A stretch of DNA of 64,000 nucleotides from Lentibacillus halodurans (GTDB lineage Bacteria > Bacillota > Bacilli > Bacillales > Amphibacillaceae), in contig NZ_FOJW01000016.1 in the NCBI RefSeq assembly GCF_900112045.1, positions 1 to 64,000 on the forward strand. The letters run 5' to 3'. Under the pieces are notes generated by a model. That model was not told the DNA's origin and made no database searches. It saw only the letters and a program-made list of their open reading frames with translations. Numbering within the stretch: position 1 is the stretch's first letter; the number at the start of each line of letters is the position of its first letter. Positions 35,617-42,749 of this stretch are shown here, in pieces. The position numbers and the translations under genes were made by a program.

Positions 35617-36738
35617 TTATAAATGACATAATAAATGAATAACTTGCTTTGTCTGCTCATAAAGCAACTCATCAGCCATATCTATACATTCCTTAAGCGA
35701 TAATGGCTTATTGACGATTGAGAAGCATCCCGCAAATTTTTCTCTTAAGACATCCAAATCCCCATCCAGACTGCCTGAAATCAAAACGGCTGGAACCTGG
35801 TGTTTTTCGGCAAGGGACGCGATATAACCCGGTGCTTTTCCATAAAGTGTTTGTTCATCACTCTGCCCTTCACCCGTTAATACAAGATCAGCATTCCTGA
35901 TGACATCTTCAGCGTTCATGGCATTCGCCAAAAGCATTGCCCCCGAAACAAGCGTTCCGCCTATGGCCAATAAGGCAAAGCCGAGTCCACCAGCAGCCCC
36001 GGCACCAGCGATGTTTTGAAACCTTTTGCTTAAAGCAGACTCGATTGCGGCCCCATACCGGTTTAAGGCTGCGTCATATTGCGCCAGTTGAGCTGCTCCC
36101 AACCCTTTTTGAAGTCCGTAAACGTATGTTGCCCCTCTTTCGCCGCAAAGCGGATTATCAACATCGCAGGCAACTTTAATATTTGCTTTGGCAAGTCTTG
36201 GATCGACTTCCTGAAAACTGACATCTGTTACATGCTGCACATCTTTGCCGAATGGACCCACTGCTTCGCCATTTTGCTTCCATGCCTTCATTCCTAATGC
36301 CTTAAGCATTCCCAGTCCACCATCATTGGTCGCACTGCCCCCAAGAGCGAGAATAAGTGATGTACAACCCTTGTTCAGCGCATCCAGCATTGCCTCGCCA
36401 ATTCCAAAAGTTGTGGTTAGCTCAGGATTCCGCTTATAATCGGGTACCTGAACCAACCCCGCAATGCTAGCGCACTCGATGACCGCAGTATTGGAATCAA
36501 CGATTGCATAGGATGTGTTTATTTTTTCGCCCAAGGGCCCTGTACACGTTATGGGGGTATGTCCCCCTTCCGTGGCGGTAAGTAGTGATTCCAAGGTTCC
36601 CTCTCCGCCATCAGCCATTGGTTTCAGTATGACCCGGGAGTTATCATCAATTGCTTTGATGGCTTTTTTCATGATCATAGATGCCTGAATGGATGTCAGA
36701 CTGCCTTTAAATGAGTCTGGTGCTGCTACGATGTTCAT
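35617..36738 (-). CDS. glxK: Glycerate kinase
   Basis: The 373-residue protein is a GarK/GlxK-family glycerate kinase: APDSFKGSLTSIQAS at the N-terminus, MADGGEGTLESLL, ALGGSATNDGGLGML, GAGAAGGLGFALLA and LVLTGEGQSDEQTLYGK. It phosphorylates D-glycerate, feeding glycolysis. AAGGAG precedes the ATG. It forms a two-gene operon with the GntP permease. A palindrome at 36759-36779 upstream is the likely control site; no regulator gene is adjacent. Confidence 0.93.
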   Translation of the reverse strand: MNIVAAPDSFKGSLTSIQASMIMKKAIKAIDDNSRVILKPMADGGEGTLESLLTATEGGHTPITCTGPLGEKINTSYAIVDSNTAVIECASIAGLVQVPDYKRNPELTTTFGIGEAMLDALNKGCTSLILALGGSATNDGGLGMLKALGMKAWKQNGEAVGPFGKDVQHVTDVSFQEVDPRLAKANIKVACDVDNPLCGERGATYVYGLQKGLGAAQLAQYDAALNRYGAAIESALSKRFQNIAGAGAAGGLGFALLAIGGTLVSGAMLLANAMNAEDVIRNADLVLTGEGQSDEQTLYGKAPGYIASLAEKHQVPAVLISGSLDGDLDVLREKFAGCFSIVNKPLSLKECIDMADELLYEQTKQVIHLLCHL

Positions 36739-36758
36739 AATGTTCTCCTTTTTTCGTT

Positions 36759-36779
36759 GTGTTTAATTTTATTTAACAC
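36759..36779. promoter_or_regulatory. Palindromic operator candidate upstream of glycerate kinase
   Basis: GTGTTTA and TTAACAC are inverted with one mismatch around an AT-only centre, ~20 bp upstream of the glxK start. The regulator is unknown. Confidence 0.4.
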
Positions 36780-36896
36780 GGTTTTGTAAATTCAATCCGG
36801 CCAGAATACCGCTAACATCATATTAATGCAACCATTCGCAGGGATTCAACCAATCGAACAACCAGAAGGGGGCGCCAGACATAATTCTGCAGATTT

Positions 36897-38744
36897 TCAA
36901 TTCACGCTGACATCATACGTGCGCAGCCAGTAATCAATCTGACACAAGTGGGCAATCAGCTGCGGTCCTTTCATCAATTGACCATACCAAGGCTGTTTGA
37001 ATTCTTCTCCCTCACTACGGACAATGGCTTTAACACGATTTCGGTCCATAAATTCAAATAGCGGTGCGTCCGGATCGGCTAGAATATCATTCATCCAATT
37101 TATAACCTGTCTGGTATACTCGGGCTGGAATGTCTTTGGATATGGACTTTTTTTCCGGTATAAAATGTCATTCGGCAAAATTCCCTCCAGCGCTTTCCGC
37201 AAGATTCCCTTCTCTCTGCCATCCAATACTTTCATCTCCCAAGGAACATTCCAGACATATTCGACTAACTGATGATCAGCAAATGGCACCCGGACTTCCA
37301 AACTAGCTCCCATACTCATGCGGTCTTTACGATCAAGTAATTGCGCCATAAACCAGTGCATATTCAAGTAAAACAGTTCTCTGCGGCGTGCATCCTGTTT
37401 ACGCTCACCATCCAGCCTTGGTGTCTCGTCAATTGTCTCGTGATATCGATTGTAAACATATTCTTTTAAATTTAATTTCTTTTGCCATTCGGAATGCAGC
37501 AAGTCGATTCTGGCGTCAAGTGATGTCATCCATGGGAATCCGCCAATTGATGTCATAGACGGATCGTGGAACCATGGATAACCGCCAAAGATTTCATCGG
37601 CACATTCACCCGACAAACTGACCGTTGTATGCTGTTTGATTTGTCTGCAAAACCATAATAAAGACGAATCGATATCAGCCATCCCCGGCTGATCGCGCAA
37701 GACAACCGACTCCTTTAACAATGACGCCAATTCTTCACCGGAGATGATTTCATCATGATGATCGGTCTGAAAATCTTTTGCCATTTTTGCAATCCATGGC
37801 CGGTCACTCGATGGCTGAAATTTACTTGTTTCAAAGTATTGCTCATTATTTTGATAATCCACCGAAAAAGTGCTCAGCTGCCCTTTCCCCTTCTCCTGAA
37901 AATACGCCGATGCTATCGCCGTAATCCCACTCGAATCAAGACCGCCAGATAGAAATGTCGAAACAGGTACATCAGCCACTAACTGCCGCCTGACAGCATC
38001 AACAAAAAGCTCCCGTACATGTTCAGCAGTTTCCTCTGCAGAGTCAGAGTGCGGGCGACTTTCTACATTCCAGTAACGCCAAACCTTCAAACCAGCTTTT
38101 GAAAATATTAACGAATGCCCTGCCCGTAATTCACGAACTCCTTTAAAAATACCATGACCAGGTGTTCTTGACGGACCAAGACCAAATATTTCGGCCAAAC
38201 CGTCACGATCCACCTCAGCTTTTATATCCGGATGTTCTAGAATAGTTTTTAGTTCAGACCCAAAAAGAAAACGTCCCCGTGAATCTTCATGGAAAAATAA
38301 TGGTTTAACACCTAATCGGTCACGGGACATAAATAATTGATCGTTTTCTTCATCCCATATACCAAACGCATATATTCCATTTAAATAATCAACACAAGTT
38401 TCTTTCCACTCCATGTAAGCCGTCAGCAGTACTTCTGTATCCGAAGCAGTATAAAACGTATATCCTCTTTTCTGCAATTCCTTCCGTAAATCGTCCGTAT
38501 TATATAATTCGCCATTATATACTAATGTGTACATGCTGCCGCCTTTTTCTTTCTGCATCGGCTGTTTTCCACCTTCAATATCAACAACCGCCAATCGCTT
38601 ATGGCCAAATCCGGCATGTTTATCCGTCCATATCCTTGTATCATCCGGTCCCCTTAATGTCAGGGTTTCAGTCATATTCTCCAAAACTGTTCGCTCATCT
38701 GACACATTTTTCCGCCAATTAACCATACCTGCAATCCCGCACAC
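36897..38744 (-). CDS. asnO: Asparagine synthase (glutamine-hydrolysing), AsnO/YisO-like
   Basis: The 615-residue cytoplasmic enzyme has the class II glutaminase nucleophile C2 (MCGIAGMV) and glutaminase blocks RGPDD and VYNGELYN. The synthetase domain follows, with the PP-loop SGGLDSSGI near residue 266. Its length equals that of B. subtilis AsnO (YisO), which is sporulation-linked, rather than the ~630-residue AsnB. The start is GTG 38744 after AGAGAGGATG. It makes asparagine from aspartate, glutamine and ATP. The 157-bp downstream and 272-bp upstream gaps show nothing notable. Confidence 0.93.
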   Translation of the reverse strand: MCGIAGMVNWRKNVSDERTVLENMTETLTLRGPDDTRIWTDKHAGFGHKRLAVVDIEGGKQPMQKEKGGSMYTLVYNGELYNTDDLRKELQKRGYTFYTASDTEVLLTAYMEWKETCVDYLNGIYAFGIWDEENDQLFMSRDRLGVKPLFFHEDSRGRFLFGSELKTILEHPDIKAEVDRDGLAEIFGLGPSRTPGHGIFKGVRELRAGHSLIFSKAGLKVWRYWNVESRPHSDSAEETAEHVRELFVDAVRRQLVADVPVSTFLSGGLDSSGITAIASAYFQEKGKGQLSTFSVDYQNNEQYFETSKFQPSSDRPWIAKMAKDFQTDHHDEIISGEELASLLKESVVLRDQPGMADIDSSLLWFCRQIKQHTTVSLSGECADEIFGGYPWFHDPSMTSIGGFPWMTSLDARIDLLHSEWQKKLNLKEYVYNRYHETIDETPRLDGERKQDARRRELFYLNMHWFMAQLLDRKDRMSMGASLEVRVPFADHQLVEYVWNVPWEMKVLDGREKGILRKALEGILPNDILYRKKSPYPKTFQPEYTRQVINWMNDILADPDAPLFEFMDRNRVKAIVRSEGEEFKQPWYGQLMKGPQLIAHLCQIDYWLRTYDVSVN

Positions 38745-39016
38745 ACCGTCTCATCCTCTCTGTACTTATTCAAAACATTCGTTTGACACCTGTTCATTCT
38801 ATGTGCAGCTTTGCTAAAATATGACGCAGATAACATATGATTATATGAACAGATTTGATCCTTTATGAACAAGAAAAGCATATGGTTATTCAGGTTTCGC
38901 TTTTTTTCTTGATCAAATATGTCGCACCCGCTGAACTGTTATGTGGGAATGGCTTCGACTGAAACAGAAAATTTTGGAGCTCATCAAAAAAAGGACCCAT
39001 TTACGGCCCTCAAACA

Positions 39017-40000
39017 TCATTTCTCACTGCCAAACATAATGCCATTTTCGTTCCGGACTTTTTCTGTAATCGCCAATACATCATAACTGAGCTGCTTCAA
39101 ACGCTTATATGCATCCATATCAACGGAATCAATAATCCGAGCAAACTCCCTTATTTCATATACCATATTGTTCGGGTGTTCATCCGCCCGCAGCAGAACC
39201 TCTTCTTGGGACCCATTCACCACCACCCTCGGACGGTACATATCGCCGGCATTTTCAAATACCAATGTCCCTCTCTCACCGTGGATTTCACATGTATTGG
39301 ATGACTGGGTGATTTTGGAACAAAGAATGGTGCCGGTAAAATCCGGATATTCCAGAACCAGCGTTCCACTGCCATCCACGCCACTGTCAAGTTTTACCGG
39401 AAAGTAAGAAGCCTCCCCAGGCTTGCCAAATAATTCTATAGCTAGTGAAAGCGGATAAACGCCTAAATCCACAAGCGCACCTCCCGAAAATTTCGTCGTA
39501 AAGATGTTGGGTGCCTCACCCTGCAAATATTTATCATATCTTGATGAATACTGGACAAACGGCAGAATCATGCTGCGTATATGACCAATCTGCTGCAATC
39601 CTTCCTGCAAACTTGTCAAATTAGGTGAATGCACATTCCGCATCGCCTCGAATAAATAAACACCACTATCCGCCGCAGCACGATAGGCCGCTTTCCACTC
39701 GCTTAAGTTAGAAAAAATTGGCTTTTCACAAATGACATGTTTCTTTTGTTCGAGGAAAGTGACAACATGTTCAAAATGTAATGCGTTTGGTGACGCGATA
39801 TATACAGCGTCCAGATGGTCACTTGCTGCCATTGTTTTTAAATCAGTAAAAAATTGCCTGACTTTGTGTTTCTCCGCAAAACCCTTTGCCTTGTCAGCAG
39901 TCCTGGAATAGACTGCCGTATGCTCAAATCCTTCAGATTCCTTAGACGCTTCGATAAACGCATCCGTAATCCAGCCTGTTCCAACAGTACCAAAGTTCAT
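39017..40000 (-). CDS. Gfo/Idh/MocA-family oxidoreductase
   Basis: The 327-residue protein has an N-terminal Rossmann domain (MNFGTVGTGWITDAF), the conserved YIASPNALHFEH and EKPIFSNLSEW blocks, and the C-terminal alpha/beta domain with GGALVDLGVYPLSLAIELFG. It is an NAD(P)-dependent dehydrogenase probably acting on a sugar or cyclitol. I use the ATG at 40000, which has GGGGAG eight bases upstream; the open frame beyond that runs into the terminator hairpin at 40030-40070. It follows the PTS operon in the same direction but is separated by that terminator. Confidence 0.9.
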   Translation of the reverse strand: MNFGTVGTGWITDAFIEASKESEGFEHTAVYSRTADKAKGFAEKHKVRQFFTDLKTMAASDHLDAVYIASPNALHFEHVVTFLEQKKHVICEKPIFSNLSEWKAAYRAAADSGVYLFEAMRNVHSPNLTSLQEGLQQIGHIRSMILPFVQYSSRYDKYLQGEAPNIFTTKFSGGALVDLGVYPLSLAIELFGKPGEASYFPVKLDSGVDGSGTLVLEYPDFTGTILCSKITQSSNTCEIHGERGTLVFENAGDMYRPRVVVNGSQEEVLLRADEHPNNMVYEIREFARIIDSVDMDAYKRLKQLSYDVLAITEKVRNENGIMFGSEK

Positions 40001-40025
40001 ATTCACAGCTCCCCTATTTCGTATG

Positions 40026-40070
40026 TAAAAATACTGCTTAACACCAAGTTTATCAGTGTTAAGCAGTATT
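40026..40070 (-). terminator. Terminator of the PTS operon
   Basis: A perfect 15-bp inverted repeat (AATACTGCTTAACAC at 40030-40044 and its complement at 40056-40070) is followed on the minus strand by TTTTTAC. Confidence 0.88.
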
Positions 40071-40084
40071 CGCATCCGTTTCTC

Positions 40085-40200
40085 CCAGCTCAGTCAATTT
40101 GATTCGGTCAAATATACCGGTTATTCGGACGCTTCAGCTTTTATGATTAAGTTCGGTCATTTCAAGCTTTTTTGGTTGCTCTCCCGTTTAATTCGGCCAT
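40085..40200. repeat. Degenerate intergenic array, locus 3
   Basis: In the gap after the PTS IIA gene, four units begin ATTCGGTCA, ATTCGGACG, GTTCGGTCA and ATTCGGCCA at spacings of about 21, 27 and 41 bp. The core matches the arrays at 3395, 5034 and 58490. Confidence 0.4.
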
Positions 40201-40209
40201 AAACCCATA

Positions 40210-40539
40210 TCACTGTTCCAGTTTTTCAAGCCGTTTTTCAAGCCTTTCCGTATGTTTTAATTGTTCAACCATACGTTTAATCAGCTGAAGCTCGGCCTGT
40301 GCGGTCATGACATGGTCCTGTGCATGGATCATAAAAAAGCTTGGAACGGCTTCTTCATCACTTTGAATCAGTTCTGTCTGGTATTTATGGCCTTTGAGAA
40401 ATTCGTCATTTGCTTCTTCCAGCAATTTTTCGGCTTTCTCAAAGTTGTACTCTTCTGCTTCATCAAGCGCCTCATAAGCTGCACCACGGGCATTTCCGCC
40501 GTGTAAAATCAGCTGTGTCATGATCTCCTCGTAGGTCAT
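40210..40539 (-). CDS. PTS lactose/cellobiose-family IIA component
   Basis: The 109-residue helical protein has the Lac-family IIA phosphohistidine region SFFMIHAQDHVMTA (H near residue 76) and the N-terminal ILHGGNARGAAYEAL. It receives phosphate from HPr and passes it to the IIB protein. It is the last gene of the four-gene PTS operon. Confidence 0.93.
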   Translation of the reverse strand: MTYEEIMTQLILHGGNARGAAYEALDEAEEYNFEKAEKLLEEANDEFLKGHKYQTELIQSDEEAVPSFFMIHAQDHVMTAQAELQLIKRMVEQLKHTERLEKRLEKLEQ

Positions 40540-40569
40540 TGCTCACACTCCTCTAAGCTGTTTACTGAA

Positions 40570-41868
40570 TTACGCTTCTGATGTTGATTTTTCCTCTCGA
40601 ACGAGTTGCTTTTCGTATTGCTTGAAAAATGGCCAATAAATGACCGCAGCAATAATAGCATTCATAATCTGTACCAATCCGGCGATCGCCGATCCACCTG
40701 TTGCAATAAAACCACCAAAGAAAATTGGCACCGTAAATGGCGGCTGCACAACTACCGGCGGCATGACTCCGGTTGCAAACAGGATATAGTTCACTGTCAC
40801 AATCACCACAGGGCCCAATACAAACGGGATAATTAATATCGGATTCAATACAATGGGCACCCCGAAAATAAGTGGTTCATTAATATTGAAAAGGGATGGA
40901 ATAATGGCTGTTTTTCCAACCTGCTTTAACTGAACTGAAGCCGAGAACAGTAAAAATATAGCTAGACCTAGTGTCGCACCTGAACCACCGATATGTGTGA
41001 ACATATGGAAGAACGGTTCGGTGACAATACCGGTTGCCTCACCAGGATTACCCGCACTGATGGCATCAGCATTTTCTGCCATCTGTGTCATCCAGAACGG
41101 GTATGCAACAGATGATACAACGTTCATGCCGTGAATACCAATAGACCAGAGCACTAGCATCAAGAGAATCATACCGAGTGCAGCCCAATATGAGTTCGAT
41201 GCTGAAACAAGCGGACTGAACAAATCAAGCACTGCCTGTGGTATCGTAACCTTAAAGTTTGCCCAGACAATCCATTCCAAAATCCATACAATTGGCAGAA
41301 TGATCATGAATGGTATCAAGGCACGGAAGGTTCGCATAACATATGGCGGCACTCCAGCAGGCATTTCAAAGGCAACACCTTTATTAATCAAGAATCGCAT
41401 AGCCTCTGTTGTTAGAACACCTAAAATAATAGCAACAAACAGACCCTGTCCACCGAGATAATCCAAAATATCCCCAAACGGTACTTGCGTAATATCAGTG
41501 ACCGGAAATGCGGTCATTATAAACGCCAGCATCGATAATATCCCCGCCATGGCGGCGTCCATGTCATGCCTCTGTGCCAGGCTGTAACCGACACCAAACG
41601 CAACAGTCACCGCCATAATTCCAAACGTCAGATTATACGGGAATAGAATTTGTCCTTGGATTGGTGCAATCGCATCTTCCCACGCATTGATAATTCCCCA
41701 GTCAAGGGATGTCGGTGGGTTGGCAATAATCAGAAAAATTGCGCCTGTAATGATAATCGGTAACGCAAAAATAACAAACGCATCCCTGATGGACTGCAAA
41801 TATTTATTTTGGGCGATTTTGCCCAGTGGTTCCATTAATTTATCTTCCATCCATTCTACCATATTCAC
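40570..41868 (-). CDS. PTS lactose/cellobiose-family IIC permease
   Basis: The 432-residue membrane component has about ten hydrophobic segments and Lac-family IIC blocks: LQSIRDAFVIFALPIIITGAIF, the GIHGMNVVSSVAYPFW loop, GGSGATLGLAIFLL, and the substrate-binding LFNINEPLIFGVPIVLNP. It imports and phosphorylates a beta-glucoside or diglucoside. The start is a GTG at 41868, placed nine bases after GGGGGAAA; the ATG two codons later is a little far from that site. Confidence 0.93.
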   Translation of the reverse strand: MNMVEWMEDKLMEPLGKIAQNKYLQSIRDAFVIFALPIIITGAIFLIIANPPTSLDWGIINAWEDAIAPIQGQILFPYNLTFGIMAVTVAFGVGYSLAQRHDMDAAMAGILSMLAFIMTAFPVTDITQVPFGDILDYLGGQGLFVAIILGVLTTEAMRFLINKGVAFEMPAGVPPYVMRTFRALIPFMIILPIVWILEWIVWANFKVTIPQAVLDLFSPLVSASNSYWAALGMILLMLVLWSIGIHGMNVVSSVAYPFWMTQMAENADAISAGNPGEATGIVTEPFFHMFTHIGGSGATLGLAIFLLFSASVQLKQVGKTAIIPSLFNINEPLIFGVPIVLNPILIIPFVLGPVVIVTVNYILFATGVMPPVVVQPPFTVPIFFGGFIATGGSAIAGLVQIMNAIIAAVIYWPFFKQYEKQLVREEKSTSEA

Positions 41869-41928
41869 GATTGTTTCCCCCTTAGAAAGGCGTTCAAAAA
41901 GTCCGAAATGCCTTTTGAATCCGTTATG

Positions 41929-42246
41929 TTATTTTTTCAGTAAATCTAATGCCTGATCCAGCACCTTTTCCCCATCCATCATGGCGAATGCCCGCTGATC
42001 AACAAGCTCTACCGGAATACCGTGTTCATCCGCTACTTTGGTCACTTCTTTCTTAAGGTGACGCACTTGCGGTTCAAGCAATGCAACGTCATATTGGCTT
42101 GCTTTATCTTTGAACTCCCCGGTACCACCGGCGTATGCCTCGACGTCCATTCCTCTTTTTTCAGCCGCTTCCTGTACCTTTTTCGCCAATTGACTGGATG
42201 TAGCCCCCCAGCTGCACAGTATGATGACTTTCATTTGATCTGCCAT
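41929..42246 (-). CDS. PTS lactose/cellobiose-family IIB component
   Basis: The 105-residue protein has the IIB phosphocysteine loop IILCSWGATSSQLAKKVQ (C11) and the family block VALLEPQVRHLKKEV. It transfers phosphate from IIA to the incoming sugar. It lies 23 bp after the small membrane protein gene and 60 bp before IIC. Confidence 0.93.
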   Translation of the reverse strand: MADQMKVIILCSWGATSSQLAKKVQEAAEKRGMDVEAYAGGTGEFKDKASQYDVALLEPQVRHLKKEVTKVADEHGIPVELVDQRAFAMMDGEKVLDQALDLLKK

Positions 42247-42269
42247 AGAAATTCCGCTCCTTTACCATG

Positions 42270-42491
42270 TTATTTTTTGGTCAAAACTTCTTTTGCCATC
42301 TTGTCAACCCTCTTATAGTGGCCCATCAGCCAGTACGAGAACCATGATGCAGCAAATATGACAATGGAAAATGCAATACCATATCCGAGGATAAGATTAG
42401 CTGACGGTTTTCCCGTGATCACTGCAAAAAGACCGTATCCCGTCCAAATTAATGCAAAGATCGATGCGTAAATCATAAAAAACTTTTTCAA
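42270..42491 (-). CDS. Small membrane protein at head of PTS operon
   Basis: This 73-residue protein has two hydrophobic segments (MIYASIFALIWTGYGLFAVITG and LGYGIAFSIVIFAASWFSYWLMG) and a basic tail (HYKRVDKMAKEVLTKK). It is the first gene downstream of the -24/-12 promoter, so it is coexpressed with the PTS. I do not recognise it; it could be an accessory subunit of the permease. Confidence 0.75.
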   Translation of the reverse strand: MKKFFMIYASIFALIWTGYGLFAVITGKPSANLILGYGIAFSIVIFAASWFSYWLMGHYKRVDKMAKEVLTKK

Positions 42492-42625
42492 ACTATCCCT
42501 CCCATTCTGCTATTTCACCCTGTCTTAACGGGCAGCAAAACCCTACGAAGATACAAGGCAGCCTAGAAAAACTAAACAGGGAATCAGCTGCATGATCATC
42601 ATATGGCCGCATCCATTCATACTAC

Positions 42626-42642
42626 AGCAAAAGTTATGCCAA
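42626..42642 (-). promoter_or_regulatory. Sigma-54 (-24/-12) promoter of the PTS operon
   Basis: On the minus strand the sequence TTGGCATAACTTTTGCT fits the sigma-54 consensus YTGGCACGRNNNTTGCW at nearly every defined position, with GG and GC 10 bp apart. It sits ~135 bp upstream of the first PTS gene and next to a LevR-type activator gene. A short inverted repeat (ACAAAA-atc-TTTTGT, 42659-42673) just upstream could be an activator site. Confidence 0.88.
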
Positions 42643-42718
42643 CTTTTATCCGAAAACGACAAAAATCTTTTGTGCGAGCGACTGTACAATTGCCTCAAAC
42701 GACATAAAACAAGTCATC

Positions 42719-42748
42719 AAAAAATGTGTGCAATATCTTTTGCACACA
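42719..42748 (-). terminator. Terminator of the LevR-type activator gene
   Basis: TGTGTGCAA pairs perfectly with TTGCACACA across six bases, two bases after the stop codon, and on the minus strand is followed by TTTTTT. Confidence 0.88.
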
Positions 42749-42749
42749 T

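Noticed and set aside
40026-40070. The perfect 15-bp inverted repeat as an operator of the Gfo/Idh gene
   Set aside because: On the minus strand it is followed by TTTTTAC and sits after the PTS operon, the typical layout of a rho-independent terminator; an operator role is possible but not needed.
42719-42748. The TGTGTGCAA palindrome as the activator binding site for the PTS promoter
   Set aside because: It lies two bases after the activator stop codon and is followed on that strand by six T, so a terminator explains it better.
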